Assembly: GCA_943361925.1 (NCBI GenBank)
Contig: CALRIT020000013.1
Location: forward strand, 1-64,000
Length of the DNA stretch: 64,000 nucleotides
Source of the DNA: CAISCU01 sp943361925
GTDB taxonomy: Bacteria > Bacteroidota > Bacteroidia > UKL13-3
Direction: 5' to 3'
Position numbers and translations under genes: made by a program. Under the pieces are notes generated by a model. That model did not search any database. It was not told the origin of the DNA and worked only from the letters and a program-made list of their open reading frames with translations. Positions 17,501 through 25,269 of the stretch are shown here, one piece after another (within the stretch, counting starts at the first letter, position 1; each line of letters starts with the position of its first letter).

Positions 17501-19163
17501 AGATATTGATGAAGAAGAAAGTTTAACTCAGGATATTGAGAGTATTTTAGGTTTGGCAGATGCAAAAGGAATTGGTGGTGGAATGCTTAGATGGCATTAT
17601 AGAAGTAAACATGAATCTTTAATTAAGGTCTCAAATTTTGAGTTTTATGATAACCGATTAATCGTATTTCCAAGTGCTGCTAATCATGAAAAACTGGGTT
17701 TAAAACTCCGTCATCATCCGGATACATTTTATGATAGAGGTCAAACTCGCAGTAATAAGATGGAGGCTGCAATTGTAATTGAAGCTATATTAACTCATAT
17801 TAGAAATTTTCCTAAACTAAGTTTGGGCATAGTATCCTTTAGTAATGCACAAAAAGAAGTGCTTGAGAATCTCTTTGAACAGGCTAGAAAAGATTATCCT
17901 GAACTTGAAAATTATATTCAATCACATATTGATGAACCTTTATTCATTAAGAATTTGGAAAATGTTCAGGGAGATGAAAGAGATGTAATTTTTATTTCAA
18001 TTGGTTATGGCAAAACCAAGGAAGGTTATTTAGCCATGAGTTTTGGTCCATTAAATGGTGTAGGAGGGGAGAGAAGATTAAATGTTTTAATTACACGTGC
18101 GCGTCAATGTTGTGAAGTATTTACCAATATAAAGGCAGAAGATATTGATGTTACTAAAACTCAATCATTGGGTGTAAAGGCATTAAAGAATTTTCTTTTT
18201 TATGCTGAAAATGGCAATCTTAATATGTCAAAAGAAACGGGTCGTGAAGCAGATAGTTTCTTTGAAATTCATGTTGCTGAACAATTACGTTCCTTGGGAT
18301 ATGATATCGCTCATCAAGTTGGAGCCAATGGCTTTTTTATTGATTTGGCTGTAAGAGATAAAAACGGAAATTATATTTTGGGTATTGAATGTGATGGAAG
18401 AATGTATCATTCTGCACGTTCAGCAAGAGATAGAGATAGGTTAAGACAACAGGTTTTAGAAGGTATGGGTTGGACAATCCATAGAATCTGGAGTACCGAT
18501 TGGTTTGCAAATGCTGATCGTGAAACAAAAAGAACTGTTGTGGCTATTGAAAGGGCAATGCTTGATAGAAATAAACCTCAGGCAGCTTTAGAAAGTAAAA
18601 GTAAAGAACCTTTGATTATAAGAGAAGCTGTAAAAAATGAGAAGCATTTAATTATAGAATACGAGTTAGCAAAATTGGATATTCAAACAAATGGTAAAGA
18701 GATTCATCAATTGCCACTTTCAGTGGTAGCTGAATGGTTGCTCAAAGTTGTTGAGATTGAAGCTCCGGTTCACATTGAAGAAGCAGGAAGACGTATCATT
18801 GAGGCTCTTGGTGTAACACGTTTAGGAAGCAGAATCCGAACCCATTTAGAAGATGCAGCAATTTTTGCTCATAGAAACAATATGTTCATTAAGAATGGAG
18901 ATTTTCTATTTCATTTTGATAAGCGTGAAATTCAGGTGAGAGATCGTTCTGCATTGGCTTCAAATTCCAGAAAAACTGATTATATTTCTCAAGATGAGGT
19001 TTCTAAAGCCTTTATGAAAGTTGTATCAGAAGCTTATCAAATTCAGGATGATGAAGCAATTGCTTTAGCAGCGAATATGCTTGGTTTTTCAAGACTTACA
19101 GAGGATTTAAAGTCAGAATTTATGTTGTTTTTCCAAAATTGGAAAGCTACAAAATTAAGCTGA
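14574..19163 (+). CDS. DUF4011-superfamily 1 helicase-Vsr-like nuclease (Hhe-type defence protein candidate)
   Basis: 1529 residues, cytoplasmic. The N-terminal DUF4011 region (about 1-230) begins with the recognisable LLDFSMRNPLLNNRLPKSKG. A superfamily 1 helicase core follows: Walker A GPPGTGKSQT near residue 312, a long helical insertion of about 500 residues, Walker B IFDEASQ near 934, motif III VVVGDSKQLPP near 960, motif IV/V-like segments WHYRSKH and VQGDERDVIFIS, and motif VI VLITRARQ. Near 1250-1310 lies a PD-(D/E)XK/Vsr-like nuclease segment (FIDLAV then GIECDGRMYH), and the C-terminus has a DUF3320-like domain (about 1380-1430, IEEAGRRIIEALG). This architecture was reported as the single-gene antiphage system Hhe (DUF4011-helicase-Vsr). 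Genes of this architecture also occur without proven defence roles. It stands alone, with no methylase or partner ATPase beside it. Confidence 0.85.
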   Translation: MDNSIQKLIDNSRKELLDFSMRNPLLNNRLPKSKGLSLICNQPDLVFNILVNEKRSIGFKQKSATNLQTEIPVLSENSEVKTSRSAQFKFETTESEIYLHKRLLSTYNTAQSIIEEQGVNILFISFGMLSWLEDESSQEFRNAPLILLPVKIVRKDAKDQFQVSYSEADYGVNVSLKAKLKSDFGIELPEFDDEINLPFVNYFNEINKLIQHKDRWRLEAYKTELGFFSFGKFLIYNDLDSSLWPDDKKPFNHDVIKGLFGEGFNLSAFPSDDTFIDKHSKVDELFQVVDADSSQVLNLLEVHSGKHLVIQGPPGTGKSQTITNIIGNAIGQGKKVLFVAEKMAALEVVKRRMDMCGLGEACLELHSHKANKKDLLSELKRVLEIGKPKTSHLEAELSLLNKRKDELNAYSDAVNSEVAGSRLSFHQIIGMLLSIRESTKNIKLPELPHAELAKLDADLYREASDLLDGIESKLKEIGSPKNLTFYGSTHKSVLPKQITQIKEASEILFNSFNQLVKKQHSIFEFYNLTKPEIFKDALHLCKLLDFIANSPDLSELNISNKKWLNENQNLVELIEAGLKFESFTETVLVKFKEEVLTQDWTEVKQIYEAHGEKWYKFLISDFRNARKLFLSYSKTIQKPEHAEIPGIIDEIILAQKNNQIIKNFDSLAAELFQAKWKSNTRSFNELKLLNLAMFNLYQLNFQPDVFNVIHSDKAVANQLKTEYEQLHFEFKQALENWKNLTAFDESIKGLIGEMKTSDIELWFRNLAPHSQEFSLVCSWNITLELIEERNLNYIIPICLDWDLASEYLRLSFKNAWLETMFEKALNSNEILKRFDRNRHEELISKFKEEDKLNFQLNRARASLTHFNALPNVMAGGQMMVLRTEMNKKIRHLPLRKLIEQAGLAIQDIKPVFMMSPMSIATYIPPGLLNFDLVIFDEASQVKPVEALGAILRGKQLVVVGDSKQLPPTNFFETISEDIDEEESLTQDIESILGLADAKGIGGGMLRWHYRSKHESLIKVSNFEFYDNRLIVFPSAANHEKLGLKLRHHPDTFYDRGQTRSNKMEAAIVIEAILTHIRNFPKLSLGIVSFSNAQKEVLENLFEQARKDYPELENYIQSHIDEPLFIKNLENVQGDERDVIFISIGYGKTKEGYLAMSFGPLNGVGGERRLNVLITRARQCCEVFTNIKAEDIDVTKTQSLGVKALKNFLFYAENGNLNMSKETGREADSFFEIHVAEQLRSLGYDIAHQVGANGFFIDLAVRDKNGNYILGIECDGRMYHSARSARDRDRLRQQVLEGMGWTIHRIWSTDWFANADRETKRTVVAIERAMLDRNKPQAALESKSKEPLIIREAVKNEKHLIIEYELAKLDIQTNGKEIHQLPLSVVAEWLLKVVEIEAPVHIEEAGRRIIEALGVTRLGSRIRTHLEDAAIFAHRNNMFIKNGDFLFHFDKREIQVRDRSALASNSRKTDYISQDEVSKAFMKVVSEAYQIQDDEAIALAANMLGFSRLTEDLKSEFMLFFQNWKATKLS

Positions 19164-19179
19164 AGATTAGTTTTATAAG

Positions 19180-19737
19180 TTAAAACATAACAACTAAAAA
19201 AGCACCTGTAATTAAACCTCCTAAAAATCCAATTCCAGCATATTTTAACTTCATTTTCCATAGGCTATTATTGAATTTTTCAATCTTTTGCATGCCTGAA
19301 ACAATGAAGCTATCAGCTTTTTCTAACTGAATTTTTGCATTCAAAGTATTGTTTTTTATTACTAACATGTTTGAATCTGTTGCCAGAATATGGTTTTCAG
19401 TATTTTGTCTAAACTGAGAGTAGGATTGCTGCAGCGCATCATAAGCTCTCGATTTTTCTTCATACAAATTCTTGAAAATTAAACTTGCAGAATCAGTTTT
19501 AAGAATTAATTCATTACTGGTATTATATAAACGTGTATAAGCATTTTGCATGTTTGCAAAAGTTGGCGGATTGTATAAGCGTATGCTATCACAATTAAAA
19601 ACTACGGTATCACCTTTATGGGCATAATAGTTTTTGATATTGGTACAATCTCTATAATATTTTTTAGAGCCGGTTTGTGCTTTACTAAGAATTGTAATCC
19701 CAACAAAAATTAGAAATAGTGGTAGTTTGAATTTCAT
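19180..19737 (-). CDS. Hypothetical exported coiled-coil protein with C-terminal membrane anchor
   Basis: 185 residues. N-terminal signal-like segment (about 4-20, ending SKAQT), then an alpha-helical Asn/Gln/Ser/Lys-rich region (about 60-155) likely to form a coiled coil, and a C-terminal membrane segment (about 164-184, GFLGGLITGAFLVVMF). I do not recognise the family. It directly follows another small coiled-coil membrane protein gene (8-base gap), and the two plus the START-like gene form a minus-strand cluster convergent to the helicase-nuclease. Confidence 0.55.
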   Translation of the reverse strand: MKFKLPLFLIFVGITILSKAQTGSKKYYRDCTNIKNYYAHKGDTVVFNCDSIRLYNPPTFANMQNAYTRLYNTSNELILKTDSASLIFKNLYEEKSRAYDALQQSYSQFRQNTENHILATDSNMLVIKNNTLNAKIQLEKADSFIVSGMQKIEKFNNSLWKMKLKYAGIGFLGGLITGAFLVVMF

Positions 19738-19745
19738 AGAAAATT

Positions 19746-20141
19746 TTATTTTGTTTCCATTTCACCATTTTCAGGCTCTGGTAATTTATCATTGAATTTA
19801 GCTAAATCACTCTTTAGATGATTAATGCTTTTTTCTAATTTATTCAAGGATTGAAGGTATTTTGTTTCTCTGCTTCTGCTAATTGCATCTGATGCTTTTA
19901 CGATACTATCAACTGCATGAATATAGTTTTTAAAGCCGGCGTTTCTATCTAATACAGCTTGTGAATGAACTAAAATGCTATCTAGATTTTGTTGTGTTTT
20001 AGCGATTTCTTCTCTGGCGTTTTTTAAGTCTTTAATTGCTGAGTTTAGTTCATTACTTCCACCGGAAAAGAATGAATAAATATTTAAACCCAATAATGCA
20101 GTTAGAACAGTTCCGAAAAAATACAGTAGTTTATTATTCAT
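19746..20141 (-). CDS. Hypothetical membrane-anchored coiled-coil protein
   Basis: 131 residues. One N-terminal membrane segment (about 6-25) followed by a long predicted coiled coil (about 30-120) rich in Lys, Glu, Leu and Ser, ending in an acidic PEPENGEMETK tail. No family recognised. Its start is separated by one base from the stop of the START-like gene, suggesting co-transcription and perhaps coupling. Confidence 0.55.
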   Translation of the reverse strand: MNNKLLYFFGTVLTALLGLNIYSFFSGGSNELNSAIKDLKNAREEIAKTQQNLDSILVHSQAVLDRNAGFKNYIHAVDSIVKASDAISRSRETKYLQSLNKLEKSINHLKSDLAKFNDKLPEPENGEMETK

Positions 20142-20142
20142 A

Positions 20143-20610
20143 TTAAATAGAAAGATTTTTACTGTTATTACTTAAATTAATTAGCACAATATCCCATGCA
20201 TTATTGAAATAATCAAATACCTGGTCCCAAATTTCACCCTCAGGCCAATTTGAATGTGTCAATCGAAGTTGGGTTTCATTGGGATTAATTTCATCAAACT
20301 CTATTTTTACTATAGTTCGGTGTGCTGAATTTCTTGCTTCTTCAAGGTGAGGTGGTGCATTCCAGGTAAATACCAGTTCTTTATATTCTATAAATGAAAT
20401 TATTTTGCAAGTTTCAGATCCTCGTTGGCCTTCAGGATTTTCTAAAAGGAAGTAAATCTCAAAAGCACCTCCGGCTTTTAATTCAATTTTATTGTCTTTT
20501 CCAAAGAATGTTTTTAAACCTACATGACTGGTCCATCGCCACCATAATGTTTCATTGTTTTCATTAAATATGTATGATTTGGTAATTTTTCTTTGATTGA
20601 ATTCCATCAT
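20143..20610 (-). CDS. START/SRPBCC domain protein (AHSA1-like)
   Basis: 155 residues covering a single SRPBCC fold: an opening strand with an I-x-K-S-Y-I-F motif, WRWTSHVGLKTFFG, a G-G-A-F-E-I-Y-F strand, the family's characteristic E-Y-K-E-L-V-F-T-W-N-A-P segment, T-x-L-R-L-T-H-S-N-W-P-E-G and a C-terminal helix with W-D-x-V-L. This corresponds to the AHSA1/CalC-type branch whose members bind hydrophobic ligands or act as Hsp90 co-chaperone-like proteins; the ligand here is unknown. Two adjacent Met codons open the frame, and the second (MEFNQ) is an equally plausible start. Confidence 0.8.
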   Translation of the reverse strand: MMEFNQRKITKSYIFNENNETLWWRWTSHVGLKTFFGKDNKIELKAGGAFEIYFLLENPEGQRGSETCKIISFIEYKELVFTWNAPPHLEEARNSAHRTIVKIEFDEINPNETQLRLTHSNWPEGEIWDQVFDYFNNAWDIVLINLSNNSKNLSI

Positions 20611-20656
20611 TCAAATTACCAAATTTTATGAATTAATGCTACTTGAATAAATGAAA

Positions 20657-22678
20657 TTAAAATATTCTGATGCCCGCACGCCAGCCAAACCAACCAATGG
20701 CATGAACTCCTTTATTGTTCTCATTGTTTATCCAGGTATTTGTTGGTACTAAACTTTTTAGATCTTCATATTGGAGAGAATTATCATTCAATACAAATAA
20801 GTTCATTGTTGGTCCAATAAAAATTCCCAAACTACTTGCCGGTCTTAGTTCTAAAGCAATGTTTAATTTGTTCAGTAATGAAACATGAGTATTCCAATCT
20901 ATATTATTTATTTGATAAGTTGATATTCCTGTTTCAAAGTTGAATTTATTACTCAGTTTAAAGCTGCTAGTAATACCATATCCAACATACCATTTTTGTT
21001 GCTGGGTATTAAAGTTTTCAAATCCGGCTATCAATTCATTCGTAAATTTTTTAACTCCTGTTCTTAATCTTATTTCATTCATGTTGTTCTCATTTCTTGA
21101 GTATTCAATTTGATGAATACCATTTCTAACAAAACTTAAAACGCCAATGGGAATACCATAAGAATCTTTGCAGAAGTTAAATGGTGCAATTTGGATACCA
21201 TCATTTTCTTTACAGATATTTGCTAATCCTGCAATTTGAACTCCTTTGTTTACTCTTTTATTTACATTAAATAATCCGGCTAAATCAGTAGTTCTATAAT
21301 TTGTTTCACCATTATTAAATAAGCCTGCTGCTCTAAAATGACCATTATATATTCTGGTATTATTGAATAGTCCTGCAAAACATATGGCGTTTGTGCTATC
21401 TTTTGTTATATTGAATAATCCTGCTGCCAAAACTTGTCCTTTTGAACTTTCATTGATATTGAATAATCCTGCAAAATCATTTGATTGACTTTCTTTTCTT
21501 GAAAAATTAAACAAACCTGCCATTCTTAATTTGCCTTGGTATTCCTCACTTACATTAAATAACCCGGCAAATTCTGGTCCTTTTGTATGTGTTTTATTCA
21601 AATTAAATAACCCGGCAAATTGAGAACCTTCTGTATGTTTTAAACTGATATTATTAATACCGGCAAATTGCATTCCTTTAATTGAATCAAAGTTCAAATT
21701 CGTTATTCCAGAAAATTGTAATCCGGTAGTTATACCTCTGTTTGTATTGTTGATACCCGAAATCTGAATGCCATTTACATTTCCATTAACCAAATTGCTT
21801 ATTCCACTAATCTGCAAACCTTTTACATTACCATTTACTAAATTTAGTACAGAACCAATTTCTAATTCATTTACACCTTTTGAAACACCGCCAATTATAT
21901 TGAATGAATAATCATTTACCACATTAGCAGAAAGAGCACCATTGGTACCGATAAAAGGAATAAAACTCACCTGGCTTTTTCTAAATAGTGTATCTTTAAT
22001 ATTGATAGAATGAATCAATGATTTTGTTTCTGACCAAATTTCTTTTCCCAGTTCCTTCACCTCTAATAAAGCTCTGTTTAGTCTGGCAGAATCTGAATTG
22101 TATAAAACTGAATCAGTAGGATTGATTGATAAATTTTGAATTTCATCAACAATGTTTAGTTTAATAATTGTGTCCTGATAGGATAATTTATTTACTGTAA
22201 TTTCAGGTGTTTTATTTCCTGGTATTTCAATTTCATAATAACCATAATCATTACTTGTTGTTGATGCCAATGTTTGTTTGTCGTAAACTGAAGCTCTTGC
22301 AATTTTTCTTCCATTTTGTGAGTCACTTACATAACCTTTAATGATTATTTTATCAGCTTTAGCAGGTTTTGCTTTTTGAAGAATGATATAATTTCCTTTT
22401 TGTTTGAAATCAATTTCCTTTTTGAAAATTACCATTAAACACTCTCTAATGGTTTTATTTTTTACATTTAAAGAAATCTCTTTTGATGTATTAATTAAAT
22501 TCGATGAGTAGGAGAAATGGAAGCCCCCCGCTTGTTCCAGTTTTTCTAAAACCTTTCCGGTTTTTTCATTTGAAAGATTCAAACTTACCTCTTTTTCTAG
22601 AAAGGGTTTTACAGTTTGGGCGCGACTTATTCCGGAGCATATCAATAATATGCTAATGATTAAATGTTTAATTTTCAT
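20657..22678 (-). CDS. STN/carboxypeptidase-like-domain protein with 16-residue surface repeats
   Basis: 673 residues with a signal peptide (about 1-20). Residues about 30-110 form an STN (secretin/TonB N-terminal) domain like the signalling domain of FecA-type receptors; about 115-185 form a carboxypeptidase-regulatory-like beta domain (IKGYVSDSQNGRKIARASVYD). The middle (about 265-520) is about sixteen consecutive 16-residue units with core A/S-G-L/I-F/N-N (GLQISGISN, then FAGLFN), resembling the LA_2272 family surface repeats. The C-terminal 150 residues have alternating strands typical of outer-membrane barrels. There is no TonB plug. It is the last gene of the sigma/FecR operon (5-base gap to FecR), where a TonB receptor usually sits, so it is inferred to be the periplasm-facing partner that signals to FecR. 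Confidence 0.75.
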   Translation of the reverse strand: MKIKHLIISILLICSGISRAQTVKPFLEKEVSLNLSNEKTGKVLEKLEQAGGFHFSYSSNLINTSKEISLNVKNKTIRECLMVIFKKEIDFKQKGNYIILQKAKPAKADKIIIKGYVSDSQNGRKIARASVYDKQTLASTTSNDYGYYEIEIPGNKTPEITVNKLSYQDTIIKLNIVDEIQNLSINPTDSVLYNSDSARLNRALLEVKELGKEIWSETKSLIHSINIKDTLFRKSQVSFIPFIGTNGALSANVVNDYSFNIIGGVSKGVNELEIGSVLNLVNGNVKGLQISGISNLVNGNVNGIQISGINNTNRGITTGLQFSGITNLNFDSIKGMQFAGINNISLKHTEGSQFAGLFNLNKTHTKGPEFAGLFNVSEEYQGKLRMAGLFNFSRKESQSNDFAGLFNINESSKGQVLAAGLFNITKDSTNAICFAGLFNNTRIYNGHFRAAGLFNNGETNYRTTDLAGLFNVNKRVNKGVQIAGLANICKENDGIQIAPFNFCKDSYGIPIGVLSFVRNGIHQIEYSRNENNMNEIRLRTGVKKFTNELIAGFENFNTQQQKWYVGYGITSSFKLSNKFNFETGISTYQINNIDWNTHVSLLNKLNIALELRPASSLGIFIGPTMNLFVLNDNSLQYEDLKSLVPTNTWINNENNKGVHAIGWFGWRAGIRIF
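21120..21877 (-). repeat. About sixteen tandem 16-codon repeats
   Basis: Within the STN-domain gene, units of 48 bases encode G-x-x-x-A/S-G-L/I-F/x-N patterns. The early copies are Q-I-S-G-I type, the later ones A-G-L-F-N type, and the last two decay into GIQIAPFNF and GIPIGVLSF. Spacing is nearly invariant, consistent with a beta-solenoid or regular beta-hairpin array. Confidence 0.8.
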
Positions 22679-22683
22679 TTTAA

Positions 22684-23652
22684 TTATGGTTGATTACATC
22701 CAATTCCACTAAGAATAATCTGGTTGTTATTCTTTTTCATATCTAAATGAAGGGTTTCGCAAATAACCTGTAATATGATGTCCGGATTTTCATCAGTAAA
22801 ACTAGCGGTTATCTCACAATTTTGGATTTGTTTTGTACTTAGAATAATGTTTGTACCATACATTGAATTGATATTTTCAATCGCATCATTCAATGTTGTT
22901 CTATTAAATTTAAGAATTTTAGATGCATACGAAGGCCTGATTTTGTTGTTGATTTTTAACTTATCAATTTTTCCTGTTTCTGCATAATAAGTGGCTTGTT
23001 CGCCTGCACGCAATTCAATTTTTGAATTGTTTTGTTCAAGTAAAACTATTCCTTCTTCTACACTAACAGTTACTTCATTTTGTTTGTCATTTTCACTAAC
23101 CAAAAATGAGGTTCCAATATCAGTTATTTTTAAATCTTCAACTTCTACAATGAAAGGTTTTTTCTCGTCATGAACTACTTCAAAAAATGCTTCACCTTTT
23201 AGTTTAATTATACGTTTTTCGTTTTTAGAAAAGTCATATTCAATACTTGATTCTTTGTTTAAACTGATTTGACTTCCATCAGGTAGTTTTTCTTTTGTTG
23301 TTTGATTTTGAGTAGCAACATCTATTTTATTTTGGCTTTGTTTGATTTTAACCAAAAGTATACTTCCAATACCAACAATAATTAAACTAGCGGCAATGTT
23401 TCTGATTAAAGGATTAAGCTGGAATCTTTTTTCTTGTTTAGTATTGATTCTACCTTTCATTTTTATCCAAGCAGCATCAGTATCAAAATTCGGTAGTTCC
23501 TTGAACTTATTAAGTGCGATTTTACTTTTTTCAAATTCACTTTTTAGGCTGGCATCAGATTCCAATAGTTTGTTGAATTGGTTAATTTCCTGCAAACTGG
23601 CTTCACCACAAATTACTTTCGCAATTAATATGTCTTGTTCTTCTTTGTTCAT
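22684..23652 (-). CDS. FecR-family anti-sigma factor
   Basis: 322 residues. Cytoplasmic N-terminal helical region (about 1-80), one membrane segment (about 86-104), a periplasmic FecR domain (about 115-215, with TKEKLPDGSQISLNKESSIEY, which carries the hallmark LPDGS-x-x-x-LN pattern) and a C-terminal DUF4974-type domain (about 245-318). Family members hold an ECF sigma factor at the inner membrane and release it when an outer-membrane STN protein signals. It lies 2 bases after the sigma gene and 5 bases before the STN gene, the standard order for this regulatory trio. Confidence 0.92.
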   Translation of the reverse strand: MNKEEQDILIAKVICGEASLQEINQFNKLLESDASLKSEFEKSKIALNKFKELPNFDTDAAWIKMKGRINTKQEKRFQLNPLIRNIAASLIIVGIGSILLVKIKQSQNKIDVATQNQTTKEKLPDGSQISLNKESSIEYDFSKNEKRIIKLKGEAFFEVVHDEKKPFIVEVEDLKITDIGTSFLVSENDKQNEVTVSVEEGIVLLEQNNSKIELRAGEQATYYAETGKIDKLKINNKIRPSYASKILKFNRTTLNDAIENINSMYGTNIILSTKQIQNCEITASFTDENPDIILQVICETLHLDMKKNNNQIILSGIGCNQP

Positions 23653-23654
23653 TA

Positions 23655-24230
23655 TTAATTGATTAGTAGTAAAAGTATAATCAGTTCCAAATAGTCTTTG
23701 AGCTTTTCTCTAAGTTCTTTTAAAGCTCTGCCCATATGTTTTTCAACTGTTTTAACAGAAATACCCAGTTGTTCAGCAATTTCAGCATATTTAAGATTTT
23801 CGAATCTACTCATACCAAAAACCAATCGGCATTGACTTGGAAGTGCCTCAATACTTTCCTTAATTAAGGTGTCTAATTCCTTATTTAGGATTCTCTCAGC
23901 AGTGTGATTCTCTGAACTTAAAATTTCTCCTGAATAATTTGATTCATACTTCATTTTTACTTGAGCATGTTCAATTCTGTTCAGGCTTGTATTTCTTACA
24001 GCACCAAACAAATAGGAGCGGAGGGAGGAGCTGAGTTGCATAACATCTCGCTTGGCCCATAGGTTAAAAAAAACTTGTTGTACCATTTCTTCTGCTTCAT
24101 CTTTATCTCCAACAAAACTGTATGCAAAACGGCAGAGCTCTTCATAGTGGAGTTTGAAGAAATGCTCAAACGCCGGCTCGCTGCCATTTTTTATATCAGT
24201 CCAGGAGTAAGAATCAGAATGAATGATCAT
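23655..24230 (-). CDS. ECF RNA polymerase sigma-70 factor (FecI-like)
   Basis: About 191 residues from ATG 24230. Region 2 (FFKLHYEELCRFAYSFVGDKDEAEEMVQQVFFNLW) and region 4 (LPSQCRLVFGMSRF, then an HTH with EIAEQLGISVKTVEKHM) are complete. It should direct transcription of its own operon or of remote genes once released by the adjacent FecR. A longer frame begins at TTG 24245, but a perfect -7 box (TATGTTTG on the minus strand, 24250-24243) overlaps that position, so the ATG at 24230 is preferred and the transcript would have almost no leader. Confidence 0.92.
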   Translation of the reverse strand: MIIHSDSYSWTDIKNGSEPAFEHFFKLHYEELCRFAYSFVGDKDEAEEMVQQVFFNLWAKRDVMQLSSSLRSYLFGAVRNTSLNRIEHAQVKMKYESNYSGEILSSENHTAERILNKELDTLIKESIEALPSQCRLVFGMSRFENLKYAEIAEQLGISVKTVEKHMGRALKELREKLKDYLELIILLLLIN

Positions 24231-24242
24231 GGTTGAATCCGG

Positions 24243-24297
24243 CAAACATAAACAATCATTTTATTCTTATTGAGTTAAGACAGTTATGTTTATGTTT
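24243..24297. promoter_or_regulatory. Sigma-operon promoter with 11-bp inverted repeat
   Basis: On the minus strand TATGTTTG (24250-24243) matches TAnnTTTG. The same bases fall in an arm AAACATAAACA (24244-24254) whose exact reverse complement TGTTTATGTTT is at 24287-24297. Perfect 11-bp arms overlapping the -7 element suggest an operator or looping site controlling the sigma/FecR/STN operon. Confidence 0.45.
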
Positions 24298-24333
24298 ACC
24301 CCCACTTGCAAAATAAATTATTTTTTGGAGAGC

Positions 24334-24370
24334 AAAAAAAATCCCCATCTACAAGGTAGACAGGGATTTA
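24334..24370 (-). terminator. Intrinsic terminator of the ATP synthase operon
   Basis: Imperfect stem (ATCCC/GGGAT and TCTAC/GTAGA with an internal mismatch) followed on the minus strand by a T run (24340-24334). It lies just after the atpG stop codon. Confidence 0.75.
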
Positions 24371-24387
24371 ATAATTTGAGAATTATT

Positions 24388-25257
24388 TTAGCTACTTAAT
24401 GCAGCTGCACCACCAACGATTTCTGAGATTTCTTTGGTAATAGCAGCCTGACGAGCTCTATTGTATTCTAATTTTAAGCCTTTAATGATATCTCCGGCGT
24501 TTTCAGTTGCTTTATCCATTGCAACCATTCGTGCACCATGCTCAGAAGCTTGAGAATCTAATAATGCTTTGTATAATTGAGTTTTAAGGATTCTTGGAAT
24601 TAATTCTTCCAAAATTTCTTCCTTAGAAGGTTCAAAAATATAATCATTTTTAGATTGAACTGCACCAGTACCAGCTTGTTTAACAATTGGTAAAAATGGT
24701 TCAGCAGTTAAAATCTGAGTTGCAGCATTTTTGAATTGGTTGTAAATAATTTCAACCTTATCAAATTTACCGGTTTTGAATTGTTGCAGGATATATTCAC
24801 CAATTGCAAAGCTATTTTCTGCGTTTAAATGCAAGAAAGTATCTTTATAATCAGTAATCATTTGATAACCTTGTTTACCGTAGAATTCAAAAGCTTTTTT
24901 TCCTATAGGAAGGATAGTGATATTTTTACCGGCATATTGCTCTTTAATAAGAGAATTTGCTTGTTTGATAACGTTTGCGTTGAATGAACCACACAAACCT
25001 CTATCTGAAGTAATAACAACTAATAAAGTGTTTTTAACTTCTTTTTGGTTAAAATATACTTTTAATGAATCGACATCAATGGAATCGCTCAAGTTCGACA
25101 AAATGCCATTCAGTTTTTGAGAATAAGGTCTCATTTGAATGATAGCATTTTGAGCTCTTCTCAACTTTGTAGCAGAAACCAGCTTCATAGCTTTGGTTAT
25201 CTGTTGAGTTGAGTTAACAGATGCGATTCTGATGCGGACTTCTTTTAAGTTAGCCAA
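24388..25257 (-). CDS. atpG: ATP synthase F1 subunit gamma
   Basis: 289 residues, normal length. The N-terminal helix (MANLKEVRIRIASVNSTQQITKAMKLVSATKLRRAQ) and C-terminal helix (ALLDSQASEHGARMVAMDKATENAG, ending ARQAAITKEISEIVGGAAAL) are the two conserved ends that form the rotating central stalk. Last gene of the operon, 12 bases after atpA, followed by a terminator. atpD and atpC do not follow it. Confidence 0.97.
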   Translation of the reverse strand: MANLKEVRIRIASVNSTQQITKAMKLVSATKLRRAQNAIIQMRPYSQKLNGILSNLSDSIDVDSLKVYFNQKEVKNTLLVVITSDRGLCGSFNANVIKQANSLIKEQYAGKNITILPIGKKAFEFYGKQGYQMITDYKDTFLHLNAENSFAIGEYILQQFKTGKFDKVEIIYNQFKNAATQILTAEPFLPIVKQAGTGAVQSKNDYIFEPSKEEILEELIPRILKTQLYKALLDSQASEHGARMVAMDKATENAGDIIKGLKLEYNRARQAAITKEISEIVGGAAALSS

Positions 25258-25269
25258 GGTTTCTTAGAA

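Noticed and set aside
18337..20141. The helicase-nuclease and the neighbouring coiled-coil genes as one defence operon
   Set aside because: The coiled-coil genes are on the opposite strand and convergent, and neither carries an effector domain. The helicase-nuclease architecture is reported to work as a single gene.
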